This document shows, piece by piece, positions 1 through 7,841 of a stretch of DNA of 22,119 bases (position 1 is the stretch's first letter; each line of letters begins with the position of its first letter). The stretch is from Lachnospiraceae bacterium (GTDB lineage Bacteria; Bacillota; Clostridia; Lachnospirales; Lachnospiraceae): the NCBI GenBank assembly GCA_004552595.1, contig SFNX01000025.1, positions 1 to 22,119 of the forward strand. Direction: 5' to 3'. The notes beneath the pieces were generated by a model, which made no database searches, was not told the DNA's origin, and saw nothing but the letters and a program-made list of their open reading frames with translations. The translations under genes and the position numbers were made by a program.

Positions 1-91
1 ATCATTACCAAATAATCAGGTGGATTAATATAGCATTATTTGAGGAGAAGAAATTAGAAAGTGCATATTTAATATGCAAAGGGCAGTGAGG

Positions 92-712
92 ATGATTAAG
101 AATATTATTTTTGATATGGGAAATGTTTTAGTCGATTTCTGCTGGGAGAAAGCGTTTAAGGATAAGGGAATCGACGGCGAGATGCTTGAAAGAGTAGCAA
201 ATGCAACAGTCAGAAATAAAGACTGGGACGAATTCGACCTTGCTAATATTCCTCATGATCAGATTATTCAGAAATTTGTAGATAATGACCCGGAAATAGA
301 AGATGAAATAAGACTCGCAACCTCTTCAATCGGAGATATGATTAAGAAGAAGGATTATGCTGAAAAGCTTATTACATCTTTACAAAGAGCAGGCTACTGC
401 GTTTATATCCTTTCTAATATGTCACCTGAAGCGTTTAATGAAGCAGGTGATGTTTTAGCATGCTCAAAGCTTGCAGACGGAGAATTGTTTTCATGTGACT
501 GTCATTTGGTTAAGCCCGATATTGAGATTTATCAGATGCTTCTTGATAAGTATTCGCTTTGCGCATCAGAATGTGTATTTCTGGATGATAAGCCAGAAAA
601 TGTTGATGGAGCAGAGGCGTGCGGAATTTTAGGAATTGTGTTTACAAATCTTAAGGAAGCAGTATACAAGCTGAATTGTATGGGAATTGAGTTTGATTAT
701 GAAGTTGAATGA
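92..712 (+). CDS. HAD-family phosphatase, YihX-like subfamily IA
   Basis: A 206-residue protein of the haloacid dehalogenase superfamily, probably a cytoplasmic small-molecule phosphatase. Motif I is FDMGNVLVDF (nucleophile Asp8). The usual second Asp of DxD is Gly, as in E. coli YihX (alpha-glucose-1-phosphatase, FDLGNV). Motif II is ILSN, the Lys motif is VKPDIEIY, and motif IV is FLDDKPENVDGA. A helical cap lies between motifs I and II. I start at ATG 92 because AAAGGG (78-83) sits 8 bases upstream; the in-frame ATG at 74 has no good ribosome site and adds six poorly conserved residues. The 3' end overlaps the feoAB start by 14 bases, suggesting translational coupling, although a functional link to iron uptake is not obvious. 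The substrate cannot be read from sequence. Confidence 0.85.
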   Translation: MIKNIIFDMGNVLVDFCWEKAFKDKGIDGEMLERVANATVRNKDWDEFDLANIPHDQIIQKFVDNDPEIEDEIRLATSSIGDMIKKKDYAEKLITSLQRAGYCVYILSNMSPEAFNEAGDVLACSKLADGELFSCDCHLVKPDIEIYQMLLDKYSLCASECVFLDDKPENVDGAEACGILGIVFTNLKEAVYKLNCMGIEFDYEVE

Positions 713-3083
713 ACTAGAAATAGGAAAAAAAGCAAAAATAATATCTGTTGCCGGGGAAGGACAGCTTAGGCACCACATACTTGATATGGGGTTAATTCCC
801 GGTACGGTGGTAACTCTTGTAAAATATGCGCCGATGGGCGATCCGATGGAACTTTTGGTAAGAGGGTATGAGCTTACTTTACGTGTCGATGATGCAAAGC
901 TTATCGGAATTGAACCGGTCAGCAATGCGGAAAAAAATACTGATAGTAAAAACAAATCAGAAATTAATAATTTAGATAAAGCCGGAAAAGAAAAAAACAG
1001 TAAAAAATCAGGTTCTGTAATTGAACATCCCGGTCTTGGAGAGGGCGGAAGATATCATGTTAAGGAGCATGAAAATCCGCTTCCGGACACTGAACTACTT
1101 ACATTCGGCCTTTTAGGAAACCAAAACTGCGGCAAAACTACTCTGTTTAATCAGGTTACAGGCTCAAATCAGCATGTCGGTAATTTCCCGGGTGTAACTG
1201 TTGACAGAAAGTCCGGTATGTTAAGGGAAAATAAGAACACAGAGATTACCGACCTCCCGGGAATTTATTCTCTTTCTCCGTATTCAAATGAAGAGATTGT
1301 CACGAGAGAATTTGTATTAAATGAAAGACCTAAGGGTATAATCAATATAGTTGATGCTACAAACATCGAAAGAAACCTCTATCTTACTATGCAGCTTATG
1401 GAACTTGATATTCCGATGGTTCTGGCGCTTAATATGATGGATGAAATGACAGGAAACGGTGGAACGGTTTACATAAATAAAATGGAATCACTTTTGGGAA
1501 TTCCGGTTGTTCCTATTTCCGCAGCTAAAAATGAAGGCGTTGATGAACTTGTTGCGCATGCAATACATGTTGCAAAATTCCAGGAATCTCCGGGAAGACA
1601 GGATTTCTGTGAGGATGGTCCGGTTCACAGATGCATTCACGGTGTAATTCATCTTATTGAAGACCATGCAAAAAGAGCAGGAATTCCGGTAAGATTTGCG
1701 GCAACCAAATTAATTGAAGGCGATGAGATAATACTTGATATGCTGAATCTTTCCGAAAATGAAAAGGAAATGCTTGAGCATATTATCGTCCAGCTTGAAG
1801 AAGAAGAGGGACTTGATGCGCAGGCTCAGATTGCAAGAATGCGATACGACTTTATTGAAAAGCTCGTTAGGGAAACTGTCAAGAAGCCTCAGGAGAGCAG
1901 GGAACACTTACGCAGTGAAAAAATTGATAAAATTCTTACAGGAAAGTATACGGCTATTCCTTCATTTGTCCTCATTATGTCGGCAGTTTTCGTTTTGACG
2001 TTTAATGTGATTGGGGCTTTTTTCCAGGGAATACTTGAAAATGCGATTGAGCTGTTTATTGAATCATTTGATAAATTGCTTGCAGGGTTGTCAGTTAACG
2101 ACACGATAAGGTCATTAGTTGTTGACGGAGTGCTTACCGGAGTCGGAAACATATTAAGCTTTCTTCCTATAATTGTGATTTTGTTTTTCTTCTTATCGCT
2201 CCTTGAGGATACGGGATACATGGCAAGAGTCGCATTTGTGATGGATAAGCTCCTTCGAAAAATCGGACTTTCGGGACGAAGCATTGTGCCGCTGCTTATC
2301 GGATTTGGATGTAGTGTTCCCGGCGTAATGGCATCAAGAACACTGCCGTCCGAGAGAGACAGGAAGATGACGATTTTACTTACGCCTTTTATGAGCTGCT
2401 CGGCAAAGCTCCCGATTTATGCGTTTTTTACGGCAGCATTTTTTAAAGACAATGGCGGACTTGTGATGATTTTGCTCTACTTTATCGGAATCGCGGTAGG
2501 AATACTTGTGGCATTAATTCTTAAGTCTGTTTATTTTAAAGGTGAGGCGGTTCCGTTTGTTATGGAACTTCCAAATTACAGGCTGCCGGGAATGAAAAAT
2601 GTAGTTATGCTTCTTTGGGATAAGGCTAAGGATTTTTTGCAGAGGGCATTTACCGTAATATTCCTTGCTTCTATTGTTATATGGTTTTTGCAGAGATTTA
2701 ATTTTACTCTTAATATGGTTACTGATTCTAAGGACAGTATTCTTGCGGAAATTGCCGGTATTATTGCACCTGTATTCAGTCCTATGGGATACGGGGACTG
2801 GAGAGTCTGTACCGCACTTGTTACAGGATTTATTGCAAAGGAAAGTGTTGTATCGACGTTGTTTGTTCTGTATGGAACAAAGGAAGCAGTGCTTGGCGCA
2901 ATGTCTATGGCATCAGCATTTTCACTTCTTGTGTTCTGCCTGTTATATACACCTTGTGTAGCTACAATTGCGGTTGTAAAAAGAGAACTTGGTGCAAAGT
3001 GGGCGAGTGTTGTAGTTTTAGGGCAGTGTATAATTGCATGGATTGTGGCGTATGCGGCATATTTAATAATGCAGCTTTTCTAA
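699..3083 (+). CDS. feoB: Ferrous iron transporter, FeoA-FeoB fusion
   Basis: A 794-residue inner-membrane Fe(II) importer with FeoA fused to FeoB. Residues about 1-75 are an SH3-like FeoA domain (MKLNELEIGKKAKI onward). A Lys/Asn-rich linker follows. The FeoB G domain has G1 GNQNCGKTT (about 140-148), the switch I segment FPGVTVDRKSG, G3 DLPGIY (about 185), G4 NMMD (about 245) and G5 ISA. From about residue 420 to the end there are multiple hydrophobic helices, including the two gate halves; the segment GFGCSVPG is typical of FeoB. GTP binding by the G domain is known to drive or gate Fe(II) transport in this family. ATG 699 is chosen over an upstream TTG (687) because FeoA domains begin at this Met. 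It lies inside the preceding HAD gene, so translation is probably coupled. No Fur box was recognised nearby. Confidence 0.95.
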   Translation: MKLNELEIGKKAKIISVAGEGQLRHHILDMGLIPGTVVTLVKYAPMGDPMELLVRGYELTLRVDDAKLIGIEPVSNAEKNTDSKNKSEINNLDKAGKEKNSKKSGSVIEHPGLGEGGRYHVKEHENPLPDTELLTFGLLGNQNCGKTTLFNQVTGSNQHVGNFPGVTVDRKSGMLRENKNTEITDLPGIYSLSPYSNEEIVTREFVLNERPKGIINIVDATNIERNLYLTMQLMELDIPMVLALNMMDEMTGNGGTVYINKMESLLGIPVVPISAAKNEGVDELVAHAIHVAKFQESPGRQDFCEDGPVHRCIHGVIHLIEDHAKRAGIPVRFAATKLIEGDEIILDMLNLSENEKEMLEHIIVQLEEEEGLDAQAQIARMRYDFIEKLVRETVKKPQESREHLRSEKIDKILTGKYTAIPSFVLIMSAVFVLTFNVIGAFFQGILENAIELFIESFDKLLAGLSVNDTIRSLVVDGVLTGVGNILSFLPIIVILFFFLSLLEDTGYMARVAFVMDKLLRKIGLSGRSIVPLLIGFGCSVPGVMASRTLPSERDRKMTILLTPFMSCSAKLPIYAFFTAAFFKDNGGLVMILLYFIGIAVGILVALILKSVYFKGEAVPFVMELPNYRLPGMKNVVMLLWDKAKDFLQRAFTVIFLASIVIWFLQRFNFTLNMVTDSKDSILAEIAGIIAPVFSPMGYGDWRVCTALVTGFIAKESVVSTLFVLYGTKEAVLGAMSMASAFSLLVFCLLYTPCVATIAVVKRELGAKWASVVVLGQCIIAWIVAYAAYLIMQLF

Positions 3084-3130
3084 ACGGATTCATAGTTATG
3101 TAAACTAATAATATATAAAGGAGAATTTAT

Positions 3131-3772
3131 ATGCACGAGATGGACAAAAAGAGAAACAGATTAAGACAGGAGGCAATTATTAAGTCTTTGGCACTTAGAA
3201 ATATTGAAGGATTTTTTGCCGAAACTAAAGAAGAAGCGTTAAAAATAGCGCTTGACATTATTCCGAAGGGCTCAACTGTAAGTAATGGTGGTGCATTCAG
3301 TGCAAGAGAGATTGGGTTAATAGATGCAATTAAGGAAGGCGATTACAATTATCTTGACAGAGATGGTGCCAAGGATCCTGAACTTAAAAAGCAGCTTGAG
3401 ACCGATACATTTGGAAAATGTGATTACTTCATTTCGGGAGTTAACGGAATGAGTGAAAACGGAGTTATCGTCAATATTGATGGCAATGCTAATCGTGTTG
3501 CGGCCATCGCATACGGACCAAAGCATGTTTTGTTTATTGTCGGAATGAATAAGATTGTTCATTCAGAAGAAGATGCATATAACAGGGCTAAATATATTGC
3601 TGCACCAATTAATGCACAGAGATTTGGACTTTCTACACCTTGCGGAATTAACGGAAAGTGTGGTGAGTGTTTAATGGAACAGTGTATTTGCTGTCAGATT
3701 CTTGTTACACGTTATTCAAAGCATAAAGACAGAATAAAGGTCATTTTAGTAAACGAAGATCTTGGCTTTTAA
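3131..3772 (+). CDS. LUD-domain (LutC/YkgG-like, DUF162) protein
   Basis: A 213-residue LUD-domain protein, related to the LutB/LutC lactate-utilisation proteins but standing alone. Family features include the substrate-pocket region (GSTVSNGGAFSAREIG), DYFISGVNGMSENG, and the segment GPKHVLFIVGMNKIV. The C-terminus carries a dense Cys cluster (TPCGINGKCGEC followed by QCICC, spacing C-x5-C-x2-C-x4-C-x-C-C), which this subfamily conserves and which could bind a metal or Fe-S centre; that is inference. No LutA or LutB partner is present, so lactate oxidation is unproven. AAAGGAG at 3117-3123 gives a strong ribosome site 7 bases before ATG 3131. It follows feoAB by 47 bases with no visible terminator, so co-transcription with the iron transporter is possible. 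Confidence 0.85.
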   Translation: MHEMDKKRNRLRQEAIIKSLALRNIEGFFAETKEEALKIALDIIPKGSTVSNGGAFSAREIGLIDAIKEGDYNYLDRDGAKDPELKKQLETDTFGKCDYFISGVNGMSENGVIVNIDGNANRVAAIAYGPKHVLFIVGMNKIVHSEEDAYNRAKYIAAPINAQRFGLSTPCGINGKCGECLMEQCICCQILVTRYSKHKDRIKVILVNEDLGF

Positions 3773-3871
3773 TAAAAAATATACCGGGATAATAAGTCTT
3801 GTGTATGATACAATATAAAATGTTTTATGTACGCACGCATAAAACAGACTTTTAATGCGAGGGAAGACCGT

Positions 3872-5959
3872 ATGGAAAAAGTTACAGAGATTTTTGGATC
3901 GATGGTGTTTAACGATTCGGTTATGGAGGCATTGCTTCCAAAGCAGACTTATAAGGCACTTCAATCGACCATAAAGCAGGGAAAGCGTCTTGACGCCGAA
4001 CTTGCAAGCGTTGTTGCCAACGCAATGAAGGACTGGGCAATCGAGAAGGGTGCAACGCACTACACCCATTGGTTCCAGCCTATGACAGGAGTTACAGCCG
4101 AGAAGCATGACAGCTTCATTACACCTAAGGATGGTGGAAAGATTATCATGGAGTTCTCGGGGAAAGAGCTGATGCAGGGTGAGTCAGATGCATCTTCATT
4201 TCCATCAGGTGGACTGCGTGCCACATTTGAAGCAAGAGGCTACACGGCCTGGGATGCTACAAGCTATGCATTTATTAAGGAAAAAGTTCTTTATATTCCT
4301 ACAGTTTTCTGTTCATATGGCGGAGAGGCACTTGACCAGAAGACAGCTCTTTTAAGATCAATGGAAGTGATTTCAAAGCAGGCTGTAAGAATTCTTAGAC
4401 TGTTTGGCAATGAAACAGTACAGGCAGTTAGGACTACAGTCGGTGCTGAACAGGAGTATTTTCTTGTCGACAGGGAACTTTGGAATCAGCGAAAGGATTT
4501 GATTTACACAGGACGTACGCTTTTTGGCTGCAGAGCACCAAAGGGTCAGGAGCTTGATGACCATTATTTCGGTTCAATTAAGCAGAGAGTCCAGAAGTTC
4601 ATGACTGAACTTAATGAGGAATTATGGAAGCTTGGTGTTTTAGCAAAAACAGAGCATAATGAGGCTGCACCGGCACAGCATGAGCTTGCACCGATTTTCT
4701 CATCGACAAATATTGCATCAGACCATAATCAGCTTACAATGGAGCTTATGCAGAAAATCGCAAAGCGTCATGGAATGATTTGTCTTTTGCATGAAAAGCC
4801 TTTTGCGGGAGTTAACGGTTCGGGTAAGCACAATAACTGGTCGCTCTCTACCGATACAGGTATCAATTTGCTGGATCCGGGTGATACACCGTACGAGAAC
4901 GCGCAGTTTTTACTTTTTCTTGCAGCAGTAGTCAAGGCGGTAGATGACTATCAGGATTTAATCAGAATTTCGGTTGCATCGGCAGGAAATGATCACAGAC
5001 TTGGTGCTAACGAAGCACCGCCTGCAATTATGTCAATTTTCCTTGGAACAGATCTTGAAAATGTAATTGATGCAGTAATTGAAGATAAAAGCTTTGATGG
5101 CTCACAAAAAGAGATGTTAAGGCTTGGAGTTCATACACTTCCGAAGCTTCCTAAGGATACTACGGATAGAAACAGAACTTCACCGATGGCATTTACGGGA
5201 AATAAGTTCGAGCTCCGTTCACTTGGTTCGGCTGATTCGATTTCATGCTGCAATACAGTACTTAACACAGCAGTTGCTGATTCGCTTATGCAGTTTGCCG
5301 ATCTGTTAGAAAAGGCAGATGACTTTGAGGCTCAATTGCATGATCTTGTAAAGCAGACATTTATTGATCATAAGCGTATAATTTTTAACGGTGACGGATA
5401 CGATGAAGCATGGGTTAAGGAGGCAAAGGAAAGAGGTCTTATGAATCTTAAGACTACACCTGATGCAATAGCTCATCTGCTTGATGAAAAGAATGTTAAG
5501 CTTTTTGAAAAGCATAATGTATACAACCGTGCCGAGCTTGAATCAAGACATGAAGTAAGACTTGATACATATTCAAAGATTATCCATATTGAAGCTCTTA
5601 CGATGCTTGATATGGCAAACAAAGACATTTTGCCTGCAATGAGCAGATTTACCGGCAAGCTTGCAGATACAATAGCTAAGAAAAAGGCAGTCGGTCTTAA
5701 CTGTGAATATGAAATGAAGACTTCTGAAAAGATTTCTAAAGAGCTTGATTTAATGTACAATGCAGTAGTTAAGCTTGAAGAGGATGAAAAGAAGTGGAAC
5801 TCTATTTCTGATTTGGTTAAGCTTGGTGATTTTTGCAGGGATGTAATTATTCCTGACATGAATGAAATAAGGCTTCACTCTGATAATATGGAGATGGTTG
5901 CTGAACAAAAGGAGTGGCCATATCCTTCATACGGAAAGTTGCTTTTCGGGGTGAGATAG
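3872..5959 (+). CDS. glnN: Glutamine synthetase type III (GlnN)
   Basis: A 695-residue type III glutamine synthetase, catalysing ATP-dependent amidation of glutamate; the length matches the roughly 700-residue GSIII family rather than the 440-470 residues of GlnA. Type III signatures include ASSFPSGGLRATFEARGY near the N-terminus, the metal/glutamate-binding EQEYFLVD, KTEHNEAAPAQHELAPIF, the ATP/ammonia region NGSGKHNNWS, and NDHRLGANEAPPA followed by DRNRTSPMAFTG. The enzyme is known as a cytoplasmic homo-oligomer (dodecamer). The start is ATG 3872, served by GAGGGA (3859-3864) 7 bases upstream; an upstream in-frame ATG (3827) adds 15 residues with no family similarity. The 99-base gap after the LUD gene has AT-rich -10-like sequence but no convincing full promoter. 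No intrinsic terminator with a U-tract follows it. Confidence 0.96.
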   Translation: MEKVTEIFGSMVFNDSVMEALLPKQTYKALQSTIKQGKRLDAELASVVANAMKDWAIEKGATHYTHWFQPMTGVTAEKHDSFITPKDGGKIIMEFSGKELMQGESDASSFPSGGLRATFEARGYTAWDATSYAFIKEKVLYIPTVFCSYGGEALDQKTALLRSMEVISKQAVRILRLFGNETVQAVRTTVGAEQEYFLVDRELWNQRKDLIYTGRTLFGCRAPKGQELDDHYFGSIKQRVQKFMTELNEELWKLGVLAKTEHNEAAPAQHELAPIFSSTNIASDHNQLTMELMQKIAKRHGMICLLHEKPFAGVNGSGKHNNWSLSTDTGINLLDPGDTPYENAQFLLFLAAVVKAVDDYQDLIRISVASAGNDHRLGANEAPPAIMSIFLGTDLENVIDAVIEDKSFDGSQKEMLRLGVHTLPKLPKDTTDRNRTSPMAFTGNKFELRSLGSADSISCCNTVLNTAVADSLMQFADLLEKADDFEAQLHDLVKQTFIDHKRIIFNGDGYDEAWVKEAKERGLMNLKTTPDAIAHLLDEKNVKLFEKHNVYNRAELESRHEVRLDTYSKIIHIEALTMLDMANKDILPAMSRFTGKLADTIAKKKAVGLNCEYEMKTSEKISKELDLMYNAVVKLEEDEKKWNSISDLVKLGDFCRDVIIPDMNEIRLHSDNMEMVAEQKEWPYPSYGKLLFGVR

Positions 5960-5967
5960 GTTAAAAT
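5939..5967 (+). promoter_or_regulatory. Candidate promoter for the tRNA-Thr transcript
   Basis: TTGCTT (5939-5944), a 17-base spacer and TAAAAT (5962-5967) resemble a sigma-A promoter overlapping the end of glnN. Transcription would begin near 5974, at the base of the first hairpin, giving the tRNA a structured 5' leader of about 70 bases. No other promoter closer to the tRNA is visible. This is inferred from consensus match only. Confidence 0.35.
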
Positions 5968-5973
5968 ACGTAC

Positions 5974-5994
5974 GACGAACACTTCGTGTTCGTC
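5974..5994. repeat. Perfect 9-bp inverted repeat (hairpin 1)
   Basis: GACGAACAC (5974-5982) is the exact reverse complement of GTGTTCGTC (5986-5994), with a TTC loop. No U-tract follows, so it is not a canonical terminator. It is one of two hairpins placed in tandem between glnN and the tRNA. Confidence 0.8.
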
Positions 5995-5997
5995 TAG

Positions 5998-6041
5998 CTC
6001 TTAAAATTGATTGTCAGTAAGCTGACAATCAATTTTAAGAG
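5998..6041. repeat. Perfect 20-bp inverted repeat (hairpin 2)
   Basis: Positions 5998-6017 and 6022-6041 are exact reverse complements over all 20 bases, with loop TAAG (6018-6021). It ends 4 bases before the tRNA 5' end. No U-tract follows on either strand, so a simple intrinsic terminator is unlikely. GCTGACA (6021-6027) is identical to the first seven bases of the tRNA (6046-6052), and TGTCAG (6012-6017) matches its 3' acceptor strand. The hairpin arms could therefore compete with the acceptor stem. Confidence 0.9.
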
Positions 6042-6045
6042 ATAT

Positions 6046-6118
6046 GCTGACATGGCACAGTCGGTAGCGCACCTCATTGGTAGTGAGGAGGTCACGAGTT
6101 CGATTCTCGTTGTCAGCA
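6046..6118 (+). tRNA. tRNA-Thr (anticodon GGT)
   Basis: A 73-base cloverleaf. The acceptor stem is GCTGACA (6046-6052) with TGTCAGC (6111-6117), 7 perfect pairs, and discriminator A at 6118. The D-arm is GCAC/GCGC around AGTCGGTA, with one A-C mismatch. The anticodon stem is CCTCA/TGAGG (6072-6076, 6084-6088) with loop TTGGTAG and anticodon GGT at 6079-6081. The variable loop is AGGTC. The T-arm is ACGAG/CTCGT with TTCGATT. CCA is not encoded (TT follows), so it must be added after transcription. The GGT anticodon reads ACC and ACU threonine codons. Confidence 0.95.
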
Positions 6119-6125
6119 TTAAGAG

Positions 6126-6148
6126 AGCCTTAGTTTTAAGGCTTTTTT
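6126..6148 (+). terminator. Intrinsic terminator after tRNA-Thr
   Basis: AGCCTTA (6126-6132) pairs with TAAGGCT (6137-6143) around loop GTTT, followed directly by a run of T to 6148. It begins 8 bases after the tRNA 3' end and probably ends the tRNA transcript before the HAD gene at 6190. Confidence 0.88.
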
Positions 6149-6189
6149 AATTTGAAATACATATTATAAATTGGTGAGAAATAGTAATT

Positions 6190-6909
6190 ATGATTAAAAA
6201 TGTTTTATTTGACTTAGATGGTACACTCCTTCCAATGGATATGGATGAATTTACGAATGGCTATTTTGCATTCCTTGTAAAAAAGGCAATGGAGCATTCC
6301 GACAAGTATACAAAGGACGAGTTGATTAAGAATGTCTGGGGCGGTGTTAAGGCCATGGTTTTAAATAAAGGCGAAATGACGAATGAGCAGGCGTTCTGGA
6401 AGTATTTCACAAGTGTTTATGGTGAAGAGTCGCTTAAGGATAAGGCTATATTTGATGATTTTTATGCGAATGAATTTGAGCAGGCGAAGCAGTTTTGCGG
6501 TAAGAATGAGGACGCAAGAAAAGTCGTTGATTCAATAAAGGAAGCAGGATTCAGAGTCGTTCTTGCAACAAATCCTGTATTCCCTGAAGTTGCTACGAGG
6601 AAGAGAGCAATTTGGGCGGGATTTAATGTTGACGAATTCGAGGCGTTTACAACATATGAAAATTCGCATTTTTGCAAGCCAAATCCTGAATATTATAAGG
6701 AGCTTCTATCGAAGCTTGATATGAAGGCTTCGGAATGTCTTATGGTCGGAAATGATGTTGATGAGGACATGGAGGCAGGCATTAAGGCAGGAATGCAGAC
6801 GTTTCTTATTACTGATTGTCTTATTAATAAAAGACAAGTTGACATAAATAAGTATCCGCATGGATCATTTAATGACTTATGGGATTATATTACAACGATT
6901 CTAAAGTAG
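6190..6909 (+). CDS. HAD-family hydrolase (subfamily IA)
   Basis: A 239-residue HAD hydrolase, probably a cytoplasmic phosphatase. Motif I is LFDLDGTLLP (Asp8 and Asp10, the full DxD), motif II is VVLATNP, the Lys motif is FCKPNPEYY, and motif IV is MVGNDVDEDMEAG. The residues between motifs I and II form a helical cap of about 90 residues (type C1). The start ATG 6190 has GGTGAG (6173-6178) 11 bases upstream, a slightly long spacing. The gene lies between the tRNA terminator and a second HAD gene 25 bases downstream, and the two probably form a bicistronic unit. The substrate is not predictable. They differ enough in the cap to be separate families rather than a recent tandem copy. Confidence 0.88.
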   Translation: MIKNVLFDLDGTLLPMDMDEFTNGYFAFLVKKAMEHSDKYTKDELIKNVWGGVKAMVLNKGEMTNEQAFWKYFTSVYGEESLKDKAIFDDFYANEFEQAKQFCGKNEDARKVVDSIKEAGFRVVLATNPVFPEVATRKRAIWAGFNVDEFEAFTTYENSHFCKPNPEYYKELLSKLDMKASECLMVGNDVDEDMEAGIKAGMQTFLITDCLINKRQVDINKYPHGSFNDLWDYITTILK

Positions 6910-6934
6910 TATAGAGTGGAGCTTAGTTTACATA

Positions 6935-7576
6935 ATGAAGTACGATGCGTATATTTTTGATATGGACGGAACTATATTGAATACAATAGAGGATTTGACA
7001 GATTCGACGAATTACACGATGGAAAAGATGGGATATCCGCTTCATACGATAGAAGAGGTTAAGTGGTTTGTCGGAAACGGAATTATTAATTTAATAAAAA
7101 GGGCTGTTCCTGAAGGAACAAGTGATGAAGATATAAAAAAGACTTATGATATTTTCATGGAATATTACAAGGTACACTGCAATGATAAAACGGGCCCATA
7201 TGACGGAATTACCGCGCTTTTAACGGAGCTTAAAAAGTCATCAAAAAAGCTTGCGGTAGTGTCGAACAAGGCTGATGTGCCGGTAAAAAAGCTTGCAGAG
7301 GATATTTTTCCGGGATTATTTGACATAGCAATCGGAGAGAGGGAAGGCGTTAATAAAAAGCCTGAAAAGGATATGGTTGAAATAGCGCTAAATTACCTTA
7401 AGTGTGATAAGAAAAATGCGGTTTATATCGGAGATACGGACGTTGACTTTTTAACCGCTAAGAATTCAGGGCTTGACTGCATTCTTGTTTCATGGGGATT
7501 TCGGGGCGCGGATTTTATTAAGAAATATGATGCCAACTATTTTGTAGACAGACCGGAAGAGATACTTGATATTTAA
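6935..7576 (+). CDS. HAD-family hydrolase, phosphoglycolate phosphatase-like
   Basis: A 213-residue HAD phosphatase resembling the Gph/PpaX group. Motif I is IFDMDGTILNTIEDL (Asp9 and Asp11); the NT-xEDL continuation is typical of phosphoglycolate phosphatase-like enzymes. The cap carries VKWFVGNGI. Motif II is VVSNKAD, the Lys region is NKKPEKDMV, and motif IV is YIGDTDVDFLTA. It would dephosphorylate 2-phosphoglycolate or a similar small phosphate ester in the cytoplasm, but naming it gph would be overreach. GGAG (6918-6921) lies 13 bases before ATG 6935, so initiation may depend on coupling to the upstream HAD gene, whose stop is 25 bases away. No terminator with a U-tract follows before the next promoter. 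Confidence 0.87.
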   Translation: MKYDAYIFDMDGTILNTIEDLTDSTNYTMEKMGYPLHTIEEVKWFVGNGIINLIKRAVPEGTSDEDIKKTYDIFMEYYKVHCNDKTGPYDGITALLTELKKSSKKLAVVSNKADVPVKKLAEDIFPGLFDIAIGEREGVNKKPEKDMVEIALNYLKCDKKNAVYIGDTDVDFLTAKNSGLDCILVSWGFRGADFIKKYDANYFVDRPEEILDI

Positions 7577-7685
7577 GGTTATATGTAAAAATAGTTAATT
7601 GTATCGGACAATATATTCTTGAAATTTATGAATATAGTATATGTGTGTAGATACATGAAATTTAGCAAGATAATTTGAATCTCGG

Positions 7686-7714
7686 TTGCTTTTTTTCAAT
7701 TCATATGATATAAA
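7686..7714 (+). promoter_or_regulatory. Promoter of the riboswitch/CDF transcript
   Basis: TTGCTT (7686-7691), a 17-base spacer and TATAAA (7709-7714) match the sigma-A consensus well. Transcription would start near 7721, about 30-35 bases before the riboswitch P1 helix. The preceding 7577-7685 segment is AT-rich and holds only a weak hairpin (TATATTC 7612-7618 with GAATATA 7630-7636) without a U-tract. Confidence 0.65.
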
Positions 7715-7748
7715 ATAGAGAAACTCTTTGCACTGCATATATAAACTA

Positions 7749-7841
7749 CAGTACAAACTGAGCAGGCCGGGTATTATACCTGTGAAGCCGGGTCGACTAA
7801 GCGACAGTAGATGACATCTACGGGACAGTAAGTATTTACTG
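7749..7841 (+). promoter_or_regulatory. NiCo (czcD-type) cobalt/nickel riboswitch aptamer
   Basis: The RNA reproduces the NiCo four-way-junction architecture and its conserved junction strands. P1 is ACTG (7757-7760) with CAGT (7826-7829), followed by the conserved AGCAGG (7761-7766). P2 is a hairpin (7768-7773 with 7777-7782). Conserved GCCGGG (7787-7792) precedes P3 (GTCG 7792-7795 with CGAC 7802-7805). P4 is GTAGAT (7807-7812) with ATCTAC (7816-7821), and conserved GGGACAG (7822-7828) closes the junction. This class is known to bind Co(II) and Ni(II) cooperatively and to switch on efflux genes. The gene directly downstream is a CDF exporter, the expected partner. Confidence 0.9.

Noticed and set aside
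1..91. Possible gene end or regulatory site at the left edge
   Set aside because: No reading frame with a recognisable product and no clear promoter or hairpin could be supported in these bases.
5974..6041. Hairpins after glnN as intrinsic terminators
   Set aside because: No U-tract follows either stem on either strand, so they do not meet the criteria, although they may slow polymerase or protect 3' ends.
5974..6045. T-box leader upstream of tRNA-Thr
   Set aside because: T-boxes control aminoacyl-tRNA synthetase or amino acid genes and carry a conserved T-box sequence and specifier loop; none is present, and the target here is a tRNA.
6190..7576. The two neighbouring HAD genes as a recent tandem duplication
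   Set aside because: Outside the generic HAD motifs the caps and the residues around the motifs differ, so they belong to separate HAD families.
7612..7636. AT-only hairpin TATATTC/GAATATA as terminator of the HAD gene
   Set aside because: The stem is weak, the loop is 11 bases and no U-tract follows.
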